Of a stretch of 45,324 nt of DNA, positions 9,401-17,751 are shown in pieces. How positions within the stretch are numbered: position 1 is the stretch's first letter; the number at the start of each line of letters is the position of its first letter. The notes beneath the pieces were generated by a model. It ran no database searches, was not told the DNA's origin, and saw nothing but the letters and a program-made list of their open reading frames with translations. The position numbers and the translations under genes are program-made. This DNA is from Cellulomonas triticagri (lineage in GTDB: Bacteria; Actinomycetota; Actinomycetes; Actinomycetales; Cellulomonadaceae): NCBI RefSeq assembly GCF_003696205.1, contig NZ_RFFI01000019.1, positions 1 to 45,324 of the forward strand, in the 5' to 3' direction.

Positions 9401-11384
9401 TGATGTCGCGGACGAACTCGGAGTGCGTGTCGGCGTCGATCCACGCCGCGCCGAGCCGGGCGGAGATCTCGTCGACGCCGAGCGGGGTCGGGACGACCTC
9501 CTGCAGGGCGCGCACGTTCACCGCATACCGCTGGTCGGACTCGGCGGCCGTGCGCGCGTCGTCGAGCTTGTCCAGGACGTTGCCCGACAGGTACTCCGCG
9601 GCCGGGACGATCCGCCCGGGCGCGACCGGGTCGTCGTACACCAACGTCGCGAGCCGGGCGCGCGCCTCGCCCTGCTCGACGCCGAGCAGCGAGGCGATGT
9701 GCGCCAGGTCCGCGCGCCCGAGCGCCTCGACGCTGACCGCCAGCGCCTCGTCGGCGTCCTCGACGCCCAGCACCGTGGCGCGCGGCACCACCACCCGCTG
9801 GCGCAGCAGCTGCGCCGGCGCTGCGGTGCCCGTGGCGTCGTCGTAGGACTCCAGAGCCATCACCAGCGCGCTGAACGGGTCCCTGCGGAACGTGTTCATC
9901 ACCGGTGGGCGCACCCGCGCCAGCCGCGGCTGCCCGGTCTGCGGATCGACCTTGCCGGTGCTGCGGGTCGTCGAGCGGTTCAACGGCCCGTAGCGCGCCA
10001 CGTACGCGGTGTACCGGACGTGCAGGGCACGCCGAGCGGCGGTCAGGTCCTCGGTGTCGTCCAGGGACGCCGACTCCATCGCCAGCAGGTCACGCGCGCC
10101 GTCGCGCAGCGCGAGCAGCGCACGCAGCTCGCCCGCCCGCGTGCCGGGCACGACCAGCGGCTCGTGCACGCCGTCGACCAGGGTCGTGAACGACCCGTCG
10201 TCGCCCGCGCTGATGTGCCCCTCCCACAGGCCCTCCTCGGCCCGCGCAACCCGGGCCGTGACCGCGGGTGCCTCGGTCGCGGGTGCAGGCGGGGACCAGG
10301 TCAGGTGCTGGCTACGGCCGCGCTCGACGACCTCACCCAAGGCTCGCTCCAGCACCTCGGGCAGCGCGTCGAGGTCGGCGACGACGGACAGCGTCTCCTC
10401 GCCGTACATCCCGTGGCCGAGGCGGTAGTCCCCGAGGACGTGCTCGGGGTGGTCCAGGAAGTAGTTGTTCGTGCGGACCGTGTGCCCGTCGACCTGGTGC
10501 GCCCCGACGGTCTCCCAGACCTCGTCCCGCACCACCGCGCCGTCCTGTCGACGCCGCAGCACGAGCAGGTCGGTGACGACCTCGGTACCCGCCGCCCGGC
10601 GGTGCGCCCCCGCCGGCAGCCGCACCGCACCGACCAGGTCACCCAGCGCGTTCATCTCGCGGCGCGCGGCGGGGTTGACCTGGTCCATCGTGAACCGCGA
10701 CGTCAACGCCACCACCAGCCCACCCGGGCGAGTCAGCGCCAACGACTTGATCAGGAAGTGGTTGTGCATCGCGTGCCCGCCCCGGTTGTGCACCGGGTCG
10801 TGCAACCGGACCTCGGCGAACGGCACGTTGCCCACCACCGCGTCGAAGAACCCACCCGGACGCCGGGTCTCGGTGAACGACTGCGCGTGCACCTGGGCGT
10901 GCGGGTACAACGCCGCCGCGATCCCCGCGGACACCGGGTCGAGCTCCACCCCGGTCATCTGCGCGCCGTGCGGCGCCATCCCGATGAACGTCCCCGCCCC
11001 GCACCCCGGCTCCAGCACCTGCCCACCGGTGAAGCCGAGATCGCCCAGCACGCCCCAGAGCGCCCGCACGTACACCGGGTCGGTGTAGTGCGCGTTGATC
11101 GTCGTGCGCCGCGCCGCGCCGTACTCCGCCTCGCTCAGCAGCCCGCGCAACTCCTCGCGCGCGGCGGCCCATTCCTGACGCGCCTCGTCGAACACCCCGG
11201 GCACCGCACCCCACGCCGACCACCGCGCCAGCACCCGCTGCTCGGCTGCCGACGCCGCACGGCGCTCGCCCTGCAGGTCGCGCAGCACCCGCAACGCAGC
11301 GAGGTTCGCCGCCACCCGCGCACGTTGCCCCGACGGCGCCAGGTCGTCCTGGCTCTCGGGCCGGAACCGGCCCGAGACGATCAG
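6411..11384 (-). CDS. N6-adenine methyltransferase-like plus SNF2/DEAD helicase fusion
   Basis: About 1657 aa. The N-terminal part is a Rossmann methyltransferase: motif I EPGCGAGTF (residues 125-133) and motif IV NVPF (186-189) in place of the usual NPPF/Y. The C-terminal half is a superfamily 2 helicase: GAGKT (816-820), DELH (975-978), the motif TGATATP, and motif VI QRDGRILRQGN (from 1317). The architecture resembles phage P1 DarB-type and ICE-borne methylase-helicase proteins, some of which protect incoming DNA from restriction; that role here is inferred. The likely start is CTG at 11384, overlapping the upstream stop as CTGA. The next in-frame GTG (11315) would cut off the conserved N-terminus. 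It runs opposite to the transfer operon. Confidence 0.85.
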   Translation of the reverse strand: MIVSGRFRPESQDDLAPSGQRARVAANLAALRVLRDLQGERRAASAAEQRVLARWSAWGAVPGVFDEARQEWAAAREELRGLLSEAEYGAARRTTINAHYTDPVYVRALWGVLGDLGFTGGQVLEPGCGAGTFIGMAPHGAQMTGVELDPVSAGIAAALYPHAQVHAQSFTETRRPGGFFDAVVGNVPFAEVRLHDPVHNRGGHAMHNHFLIKSLALTRPGGLVVALTSRFTMDQVNPAARREMNALGDLVGAVRLPAGAHRRAAGTEVVTDLLVLRRRQDGAVVRDEVWETVGAHQVDGHTVRTNNYFLDHPEHVLGDYRLGHGMYGEETLSVVADLDALPEVLERALGEVVERGRSQHLTWSPPAPATEAPAVTARVARAEEGLWEGHISAGDDGSFTTLVDGVHEPLVVPGTRAGELRALLALRDGARDLLAMESASLDDTEDLTAARRALHVRYTAYVARYGPLNRSTTRSTGKVDPQTGQPRLARVRPPVMNTFRRDPFSALVMALESYDDATGTAAPAQLLRQRVVVPRATVLGVEDADEALAVSVEALGRADLAHIASLLGVEQGEARARLATLVYDDPVAPGRIVPAAEYLSGNVLDKLDDARTAAESDQRYAVNVRALQEVVPTPLGVDEISARLGAAWIDADTHSEFVRDIMGDPEARVIHAGGAIWEVKARTHSIQATSEWGTARMSAPVILKAVLEQRQVQVTDPTEDGGRVLNPTETEAAREKAGALQERFAEWVWEDPERAARLAGVYNRQFNALVLRDYTEQGQRLTLPGLVETFTPRPHQRTAVARMIAEPAVGLFHEVGAGKTAEMAMGVMELRRLGLVNKPVVNLPNHMLEQFTREWLQLYPSARLLAASGEDLAGDGRRRFVARAATGDWDAILMTRGAFERIPVSRATEAEYMSTEMAGVRAMLERLAEEKGSGTVKRLEKRVAAIEERVRARLDSPQDPGITFEETGIDYVVVDELHDFKNLMTVSNIPDAAIAGSQRATDLHMKLEYLRARHGERVVTGATATPIANSVTEAHVMTRLMRPDLLRAAGVQEFDAWAATFGQVVTEIEMSVTGGYKQKSRFARFQNVPEMLRTWHTFADVKTAADLNLDRPLIAERPDGTRGPRTMILPPSDELLEYVGWLGKRADEVQARLVDPAEDNMLKITTDGRKAALDLRLAAGARTEDNKVESAADRIHAIWSTNRDRVYADPTTGDQAPVPGALQIVFCDLGTPSANWNVYDELRDQLVRRGMPREQVRFIHEAAKDADKARLFAAARAGHVSVLVGSTQKMGVGTNVQTRAIALHHLDCPWRPADLEQRDGRILRQGNQNPQIEIYRWVTERSFDAYSWQTVERKAKFIAQVMRGRLDVREIEDIGDSALSFAEVKALASGNPLVMEREKALQAVTKYERLERAYHRNQVHLSRDRQRTSALLATAEADLPVLSAAVQRATSTAGEQFALTTGATRHTARADAAAALRQWVNAHAGATVSHTFNDRPLGVVCEVGGHTITAAVAPRTGALTLREPGFLFQLAGVPRTTWRVDVETAAGEGIGLVRQIENRIERLPALAETVRTEIATAHRDLDHVEQAAAGGFKYARELGEARADLARIDALLNPPDADAGSGPDPTASPGARPWLDAVRTGHGRPGPGAGPGTTGPG

Positions 11385-11722
11385 CCGCGCGCCCGCGCCA
11401 CCATCCGGTGCGCGTCCAGCACCGCCGTCCCGATCTGCGAGGGCTCCTCCACCGGGTCGCTCTCCGGGCCGATCGAGAACACCAGCTCGTCCATCGCCGC
11501 CTCGACTGCCTGCGACCTCGCCGCGTTCAACCGGCCCACCTTGCTCAGGTACCCCTCGCCCGGCACGTCCGGTCCCGCCATCGACGCCGACAGCTCGCTC
11601 ACCCGCGCCTCGATCTGCTGCGCCAGGTCCGCGAAGAACGCCGTCGGGTCGTCCATCTCCGCCAGCTCCACCGGCCGCTGCTCCTGCCACCACATCCGCG
11701 CCGTGCTCGCGTACCCGCTCAT
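11381..11722 (-). CDS. small hypothetical protein coupled to the methylase-helicase
   Basis: A 113-aa protein starting at ATG 11722, behind a strong GGAGGAGG ribosome binding site about 7 nt upstream. It is acidic and helical, with several Met and Trp in the first 30 residues and no membrane segment. Its stop overlaps the apparent CTG start of the methylase-helicase, so the two are co-translated. It may be a small partner subunit of that enzyme. No family is recognised. Confidence 0.75.
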   Translation of the reverse strand: MSGYASTARMWWQEQRPVELAEMDDPTAFFADLAQQIEARVSELSASMAGPDVPGEGYLSKVGRLNAARSQAVEAAMDELVFSIGPESDPVEEPSQIGTAVLDAHRMVARARG

Positions 11723-12030
11723 CACTGACCTCCTCCAGCTGCCCCCACAGATCCAGTACGCCCTGACCCTCGACCCGGACGCTCCTACGACGTGCCGCCA
11801 CCAGCAGACCCTCACGCTCGCGGCTCCCCACGACCGAACCTACCCGCGCCCACCCACTCAAACCCCGCCCCGGACAGCCTGGTCACAGCGACGACGGCCT
11901 CGCCTCGACGGCATTTCCGGCGTCCGGGACGTTAGTCGCTGGCTGGTGTCTGTGCCGACCGGTACTTTCACGATCAGCCGCAGTCCCTTCACCCGTACGG
12001 GTGATCCGAACGAGGCGACGGAGCACCGTG
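11723..12030. promoter_or_regulatory. divergent intergenic region
   Basis: This 308-bp region separates the leftward methylase-helicase operon from the rightward coiled-coil gene and must hold promoters for both. A possible rightward -10 is TACTTT at 11963-11968, without a clear -35. The palindrome at 11989-12004 is described separately. I see no additional gene. Confidence 0.45.
11989..12004. promoter_or_regulatory. 16-bp perfect palindrome, candidate operator
   Basis: TCACCCGTACGGGTGA reads the same on both strands. It lies 27 bp upstream of the ATG of the coiled-coil gene and about 20 bp downstream of a possible -10. The position and symmetry suit a dimeric repressor site. No regulator gene is visible nearby. 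Confidence 0.5.
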
Positions 12031-13152
12031 ATGCGCACCCACCCCCACGACACGACCCCGACCGCGGCGAGCAGCGACGCCCTGCGTCCCGAGGTCGACG
12101 CCGACCGGTCGCGGTGGCGACGACGGCTCACCCGGCCGCGGCTGGCCGCGATGGTCGCGGCCGTCCTCGTCCTCGGGCTCGGTGGCACGCTCGGCGGGGT
12201 GCAGGCGGCGAAGGCGTCGACCCAGCGCAACGCCGTCGCGGCCCACGACCAGGCCGCCACAGCCCTGACCGCCGCGCTCGACGAGGCGAACGCCGCCGCC
12301 GACGAGGCCAGCGAGGTGACCGGCCTGGGTGAGCAGGTCACCGACCCCGACACGATCACCGCCCTGACCCAGGCGCTCGAGGTCGTCGCCGACCTGGACG
12401 CCGCACCGGACACCGGTCAGGACGCACCGTGGCGGACCTGGACCGCGCCCGACCTCGACGTCGCCACCGCGGACCTCACCACTCGCACCACCGACGCCGA
12501 AGCCGCAGCGCAGGGCGTGCGGGACGCAGCCGAGGCGGTGCGCGCCTCCCACACCGCCTGGGTCCTGGACACCGCACACGCCACCTGGTCGACCACCCAC
12601 GACGCCCTCACCGAGGCGGTCGCCTCCGCACAGACCCTGCTCGCGGACTCCGACGGCCGGGTCGCGGACGCCCAGACCCGCTTCGACCTCACCGACGCCA
12701 TCGTCAACGCCACCACGACCCTCGACGCCGGGACGGACGAGACCGACGCCGATGCCCTGGACCAGGCCACCGCCGCCCTGGGCGAGGCGCGGGGCCCTCT
12801 GGACGCCGCGACCGCGGCTGTGACCGCCTCGGTCGCGGCGTGGCAGGCCGAGCAGGACCGCCTCGCCGCCGAGGCCGCCGCGGCGGCGCAGCGCTCCACC
12901 ACCAGCTCCGGCGGCGGGAGCAAGTCGACCGGCGGCGGGTCGTCCTCGAAGGGCAACAACTCGGGGTCGTCCTCGAGCGGTAACCGCAGCACCGGAAGCA
13001 ACAACGGAGGTAGCGGGACCAGCAAGGGCGGCGGGTCGAACACCCCCGCACCCCAGCAGGACAACCGCAGCACCTGGGAAGACTTCACCGGTGTACCCGG
13101 TGATCGGGGCTGTGACGGTACGAGCAGCAACGGGGATGTCTGGCTCTGCTGA
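12031..13152 (+). CDS. membrane-anchored coiled-coil protein with Gly/Ser linker
   Basis: A 373-aa protein. The ATG at 12031 follows GGAG by 8 nt. It has a basic N-terminus, one membrane segment or uncleaved signal (about 38-58), then about 240 residues of Ala/Asp/Thr-rich helical coiled coil, and a long Gly/Ser/Asn/Lys linker. A short C-terminal module with two Cys ends in WLC. Most of it should lie outside the membrane. It shares architecture and local sequence with the protein starting at 44560 on the chromosome (both carry a GRV segment and a WQAEQ(D/E)RL motif). Its function is unknown; contact with partner cells or the cell wall is conceivable. Confidence 0.75.
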   Translation: MRTHPHDTTPTAASSDALRPEVDADRSRWRRRLTRPRLAAMVAAVLVLGLGGTLGGVQAAKASTQRNAVAAHDQAATALTAALDEANAAADEASEVTGLGEQVTDPDTITALTQALEVVADLDAAPDTGQDAPWRTWTAPDLDVATADLTTRTTDAEAAAQGVRDAAEAVRASHTAWVLDTAHATWSTTHDALTEAVASAQTLLADSDGRVADAQTRFDLTDAIVNATTTLDAGTDETDADALDQATAALGEARGPLDAATAAVTASVAAWQAEQDRLAAEAAAAAQRSTTSSGGGSKSTGGGSSSKGNNSGSSSSGNRSTGSNNGGSGTSKGGGSNTPAPQQDNRSTWEDFTGVPGDRGCDGTSSNGDVWLC

Positions 13153-13174
13153 CTGGCTGGGCCCTCTTCGAGCG

Positions 13175-13204
13175 ATGCCCTCGACCCCTTTGGGTCGGGG
13201 GCAT
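13175..13204 (+). terminator. hairpin terminator after the coiled-coil gene
   Basis: The arms 13175-13187 and 13192-13204 pair over 13 bp with a single G-U, around a 4-nt loop CTTT, 23 bp past the stop codon. There is no T-tract, which is usual in high-GC actinobacteria. Confidence 0.65.
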
Positions 13205-13309
13205 CCGTCGTGTCTGGGCGATATCGCCTGGGGCGGGCGCGCGGGTGCGCCACGGGTTGTGGGGTGAGCCGCTGGTTGGCGGCTCGTCCTGCAGCTGGTG
13301 GAGGTTGGC

Positions 13310-16300
13310 ATGTCTCGTGCGTGGTCGTGGTGGCCGGGGTGGAAGGGCCGGAGATCGGACGTCCGGGTGCGGTCGGGTCGCTCGGGTCCGCCGGTGCGGT
13401 CGGGCCCGGTGCGGCGCAAGGTCGCCTCGGTCGCCACGGCGACGGCGCTGAGTCTGGGTCTGCTCGCCGGTGCGGGCGGCCCCGCGGTCGCCGGGGACGG
13501 TGGCCGGGTGTCGGCCGGTCAGGCGATCGCCGGCGGCACCGCCGCGGGGGACGGGTGGCGCATCACGGGGGTGACGTCGACGGGTGCGGCGTTCCTGGGT
13601 CCGCTGCACGATCCGACGGGCTCGGGTGAATGGGTGTGGTGCATCAACTTCGGACTGGCGGTGCCGGCCGGGTCGGTGTCGGTGCAGAGTGTCTCGGACG
13701 CGAACTCGGCGGCGATGGCGTGGCTGCTGCAGCGTCTGCAGCACGACCCGGGTTCCCTGGGTGTCGGAGACCGGGGTCTGTCGAACGCGGCCGGCTCCTA
13801 CCTGGTCCACATGCACTACGAGGAGGGCAACAAGGCCGCAGTGTCCGCCGAGGCCCGCAAGGGTGCGCTCGCCGCGGCCGCGTGGCCGGCTCTGACCGCG
13901 GAAGCAGACCGTCTCTGGGACCTCGCGACCGCGAACGCCAACCTCACCGCGACGACCGAGGTCCAGACCTACCGCGTCGGCCAGCGCACCGGCGTCGTCA
14001 CCAACATCGGCATCCAGAACCGCCGAGGCGAGTGGATTCCCGGGATCGACTTCACCAGCACGCTGACCACCGGTGCGGTGTGGGACACGAACGGCAATGG
14101 CATCGCCGACCCGGGCGAGTCTGCGGTCTACAGCGGGGTGACGACGAACGGGCCGATCACCCTGCCGTGGGTTGCCACCCCCGGTGTGCACGACGTGCAC
14201 GCGAACACGCGCTATCCCATGACGCAGGCAACTCTCGAAGCTCTTCGTGCGGGAGCCGGGATTCAGGACAGCATCCGGCGTGGTCCGGACGATCCGCAGA
14301 TCCTGGAGTCGGCGGGCGTGCGGTTTCGCGCGGTGGGGTCGTTCCAGCCGGTGGTCACGACGCGGGTCGTGCAGGAGGTCGTGGATGCCGGGCAGGGTGT
14401 GCCGGACCGGGTGACCTTCGCCGCGAAGGCTGGTGAGCAGTGGATCGCGGGGACGCGGGTGTGCGCGGACGGGGTGCTGTACGGGCCGTACGCCTCGGAG
14501 CAGCCGGCGTCGAACCAGGTCCCGGCGGGTGCGCCGGTGGCGGGTCGTGCGTCGGCGTGCGCGTCCGAGCCGTCGACGGTGGTCGCGGGGTCGCAGGTCG
14601 TGGCGCCGAACTCGGGCGTGTACACGTGGGTGTGGTCGATCTCGCGGTCGGCGCAGGCCCAGCCCGAGCTGATCACGGGCGACTACACGGACGGGTTCTT
14701 CACCGCGGGGGAGACGTCGTACGCACGGCTGCGGATGGGGCTGTCGTCTGCGGTGGCCTCGCACACGCAGGTGATGTCGAAGGGTCAGACGGTCGTGGAC
14801 TCGTTCACGATCGCCCCTGTCGAGGCGGGTGACCTGTGGCTGGCGCCGGAGGGGGTGCCGGTGGAGGTCCCGATGATCGCGGAGATCTCGACCCCGGTGT
14901 CCGAAGAGGGCCTGGAGGTGGCAGGGGTGTCGCAGGCGATCCGGTTCACGGCGTCGCAGTTCGGGACGTACACCACGGGCACGGACGAGGTTCCGGCGTT
15001 CGCGTCGACGGGCCTGTCGGGTGCGTACTCGGTGCGTCTGAGCGTGGACACCGCGGCGCTGTCGGAGCGGACCCGGTTCTGGCTGGACGAGGCGTACCAC
15101 GACGCGACGGACGGTTGGTGGGCGCCGGACGAGACGTTCGTGGTGCGGATGGCTCCGGAGATCTCCACGCAGGTCGCCGAGCGGTTCTTCGACCAGGAGT
15201 CGTGGGACGCCCCGGCGGAGTTCGTCGTGGTCGACCACGTCACGGCGTGGCTGCGCGATGCCGGGGACGTGTGGCTGACCCAGGGCGGGGTGCCGGTGGG
15301 TATCCCGGCGGACAACACGTTCTGGGGGATGTTCGACCAGCCCATGGCGCCGGCCCCGCTGTCGGTCGCGCCCGCGGGACACGAGATCGGCACCGAGCGG
15401 GTGGTGTTCACCGAGCCCGGCACGCTGTCCACCGCGGGTGAGACCCGCACGACGGGTGTGGGGTTCGGGACCTGGACGACCGTCGTCGAGGGTGACCCGC
15501 TGTGGTTCGAGCCGTTCGAGTCGCGGTTCTTCGAGGAGTCCGAGACCGTCTCGGTGCGACGGGCGGTCAAGCACTCCTCGATCGTGCGGGAGTACTCGGT
15601 CGACGGCGGTGACCTGGCGTTCGACACCGTGACCAACGCGCGGCTGTCGCCGACGGCCGGGCTGTTCGACGGTCTGGGCGGGTGGGCGCCGGACGCGCAG
15701 GCCGCGACGATGAGCCTGTACGCGATCGACCGCGAGCCGGACACCACCGAGGTGCCGGACGATGCGGTGCTGATCTGGACCTGCGACTACGCCGACCTGA
15801 TCCGCAACGGCACGTACGAGATCGGGTGGGGCGCCAAGGGTGACTGCGACCGGGTGGACATCCCCGAGCCGCTGTACCCGGACGGCACGTGGTACGTGTT
15901 CGTGTACGACCACCCCGGTGACGACCGGCACGTGCCCTACACGAGCCCGTTCGACGACCTGCGCGAGCGCATGTTCGACAAGACCGTCCCCCCGCCGCCC
16001 CCGGTCGAGCCCGAGCCCGGCATCCCGGCACTGGTCACGCAGGCGGTGGTCGTGGCCGACGACACCGGGAACGCCACGAGCATCCCGGTCGCGAGGGACT
16101 CGACGTACGACGTCATCCGGATTGTGGCTGGCGAGGGTGAGCAGTTCCCGCCCGGGTCGACGGCGGTGTCCGAACTGTACTTCGCCCCCGACGGGCAGCC
16201 GCTGGTGTGCAACCCGACGCAGTCGGTGTTCGTCTCCGAGGTGATCGAGCTCCTCGAAGACGTGCAGGAGTACGTCACGGACTCCTTCACCACCGCGGCG

Positions 16301-17029
16301 GGTCTTGCGGGGACGTACGGGTGGGTGGAGTCCGCCCACGACGCGGGCGGCGCCTTGCTGTCGCGTGGCGTGTGCGGGGAGCCTGCCGAGACGTTCGACG
16401 TGATCTCGGTCTCGACGACCCTGGGTCACGAGGACACCAACGGCGACGGCCTGGCCGGCGCCGGCGACGAGCTCTGGGACGACATCCACCTCGTCGGAGC
16501 AATCGGCGACGGCGTGCAGGTCGAGCTGACGTCCACCGTCTACCAGGTCGACGCAGCCGACGTGACCTGGGGCGACGCAGCGATCAACACCGGGGCGGGG
16601 AACATCACCGTCAACCCGGACGTCTGCACGCCCGATGCGGTGTTCACCGAGCTGACGGTCGCCGAGGAGGTCACCGGGCCCGGCACCTACGCCACGGACC
16701 GGTTCACCGTGCCGGAGGCCGGTGACCTGGTCGTCGGCGGTCTGACGATGGTCGAGACCGCGACGCTCACCACCGACGACGGGTCCGAGACCCGCACCGT
16801 GACGGGGGAGTGCGGGGCGCCGGAGGAGTCCGTCGGCCCGGTGTACTTCGGCGCCGGATCGACCGCCGCGTCGGTGGGGGCCGGTGGTGGGGACGCCCTG
16901 GCCCGCACCGGGGTGGAGCGCCTGGCCTGGATGCTCGCCGCCGCGGTTCTCCTGGCCGCCGCCGGAGGGACTGTCGCGCGGGCGGCCGAGCGTCGCAAGC
17001 ACGCAGCGCAGGACGCGGCCGCGACCTGA
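13310..17029 (+). CDS. large LAXTG-anchored surface protein (adhesin-like)
   Basis: A 1239-aa protein. ATG 13310 follows GGTGGAGG by 6 nt; an in-frame GTG at 13298 overlaps that site and is rejected. It has a long twin-Arg-free signal peptide cleaved near A61. Its N-terminal domain contains WVWCINF (C111), resembling Cys-containing thioester-type surface domains. Several beta-rich repeated domains follow, with two calcium-loop-like segments (DTNGNGIADPGE and DTNGDGLAGAGDE). The end is LARTG (1197-1201), a hydrophobic span and a basic tail. LARTG fits the LAXTG signal used by class E sortases of high-GC actinobacteria; no sortase gene is in the window. It probably acts at the cell surface in contact or mating-pair formation (inference). 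Confidence 0.8.
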   Translation: MSRAWSWWPGWKGRRSDVRVRSGRSGPPVRSGPVRRKVASVATATALSLGLLAGAGGPAVAGDGGRVSAGQAIAGGTAAGDGWRITGVTSTGAAFLGPLHDPTGSGEWVWCINFGLAVPAGSVSVQSVSDANSAAMAWLLQRLQHDPGSLGVGDRGLSNAAGSYLVHMHYEEGNKAAVSAEARKGALAAAAWPALTAEADRLWDLATANANLTATTEVQTYRVGQRTGVVTNIGIQNRRGEWIPGIDFTSTLTTGAVWDTNGNGIADPGESAVYSGVTTNGPITLPWVATPGVHDVHANTRYPMTQATLEALRAGAGIQDSIRRGPDDPQILESAGVRFRAVGSFQPVVTTRVVQEVVDAGQGVPDRVTFAAKAGEQWIAGTRVCADGVLYGPYASEQPASNQVPAGAPVAGRASACASEPSTVVAGSQVVAPNSGVYTWVWSISRSAQAQPELITGDYTDGFFTAGETSYARLRMGLSSAVASHTQVMSKGQTVVDSFTIAPVEAGDLWLAPEGVPVEVPMIAEISTPVSEEGLEVAGVSQAIRFTASQFGTYTTGTDEVPAFASTGLSGAYSVRLSVDTAALSERTRFWLDEAYHDATDGWWAPDETFVVRMAPEISTQVAERFFDQESWDAPAEFVVVDHVTAWLRDAGDVWLTQGGVPVGIPADNTFWGMFDQPMAPAPLSVAPAGHEIGTERVVFTEPGTLSTAGETRTTGVGFGTWTTVVEGDPLWFEPFESRFFEESETVSVRRAVKHSSIVREYSVDGGDLAFDTVTNARLSPTAGLFDGLGGWAPDAQAATMSLYAIDREPDTTEVPDDAVLIWTCDYADLIRNGTYEIGWGAKGDCDRVDIPEPLYPDGTWYVFVYDHPGDDRHVPYTSPFDDLRERMFDKTVPPPPPVEPEPGIPALVTQAVVVADDTGNATSIPVARDSTYDVIRIVAGEGEQFPPGSTAVSELYFAPDGQPLVCNPTQSVFVSEVIELLEDVQEYVTDSFTTAAGLAGTYGWVESAHDAGGALLSRGVCGEPAETFDVISVSTTLGHEDTNGDGLAGAGDELWDDIHLVGAIGDGVQVELTSTVYQVDAADVTWGDAAINTGAGNITVNPDVCTPDAVFTELTVAEEVTGPGTYATDRFTVPEAGDLVVGGLTMVETATLTTDDGSETRTVTGECGAPEESVGPVYFGAGSTAASVGAGGGDALARTGVERLAWMLAAAVLLAAAGGTVARAAERRKHAAQDAAAT

Positions 17030-17036
17030 CGCACAC

Positions 17037-17072
17037 GGGGTCGGCCCGCCCTGGCGTGGGTGGGCCGGCCCC
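17037..17072 (+). terminator. hairpin terminator after the surface protein
   Basis: The arms 17037-17047 and 17062-17072 pair over 11 bp with one G-U, around a 14-nt loop, starting 8 bp after the stop codon. Confidence 0.55.
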
Positions 17073-17208
17073 GACGCCCGGCCGACGCGGGGCCGTGGCG
17101 CCGCCGCTCCTGACGACCTGCCGACGTCGTGGGCAGCCGCGCCGAGCACGCCGTGCGAGGCGCCCTGCCCCGTGCGACGTCAACCACCTGGTGCTGGAGG
17201 TGTCCCTC

Positions 17209-17649
17209 GTGCAGTTGACGCTGCCCGCCGTGATCGGGCTTGCGAACGTTCCGGCGCTGGCGTGGCTCGCGGTCGTCGTCGTGCTGGCGGCGGCTGTTGG
17301 CGCCAGGCGCCGCGGCCGCAAGGGCCGCCGTGATCCGGCGCGGTGGTTCGACACCGGCGCCCGTGCCGCGGGCCGGGCGCTGGCCGGGGGCAGGTGCGAG
17401 TACCCGGCGCGGTGGCGGCCGTGGCGACGCTGCACCAGCGCCGCGCAGCAGGCCGATCACTTCTACCCCTGGGCCCGCGGTGGCGCGACGTCGATGCGCA
17501 ACCTCGTGGCCGCCTGCACGGCGCACAACCAGACCAAGGGCGGCGCGTGGCCGAGCTGGTGGCTGCGCGCGGTGATCACCCGCCGGCGATGCGCGTACTT
17601 CCCGCCCGGTAGACCGCGACGTCCCGGGCAGCGCTACCAGCCCCGATGA
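17209..17649 (+). CDS. membrane-anchored HNH endonuclease-like protein
   Basis: A 146-aa protein from GTG 17209, 8 nt after GGAGG (17196-17200). A hydrophobic segment at about residues 8-31 is followed by a basic stretch. An HNH (McrA-type) core comes next: C63, C75, the catalytic-type D83-H84, N98, C103 and H106-N107. HNH domains bind a metal and cut DNA. The N-terminal membrane segment is unusual for the family and would hold the nuclease at the membrane. It sits between the surface protein and the relaxase cluster. A role in processing transferred DNA is possible but not shown. Confidence 0.7.
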   Translation: MQLTLPAVIGLANVPALAWLAVVVVLAAAVGARRRGRKGRRDPARWFDTGARAAGRALAGGRCEYPARWRPWRRCTSAAQQADHFYPWARGGATSMRNLVAACTAHNQTKGGAWPSWWLRAVITRRRCAYFPPGRPRRPGQRYQPR

Positions 17650-17751
17650 CCCTGCGCCCCGGCGCGTGCCCGCGGGTCGGGGCCTTCCCACACGACCTGC
17701 GGCGCCCGGGCCTGCGGGGCACCCAGCACGACGGACGAGAGGCGAACAACG

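Noticed and set aside
7470-12332. Very long open frame (1620 codons) on the plus strand
   Set aside because: It is antisense to the methylase-helicase, is rich in Arg, Gly and Pro, and has no domain; long shadow frames are common in such GC-rich DNA.
13085-17149. Long open frame (1354 codons) on the minus strand
   Set aside because: It is antisense to the surface protein, which has a signal peptide, sorting signal and good ribosome binding site. The antisense product is low in complexity.
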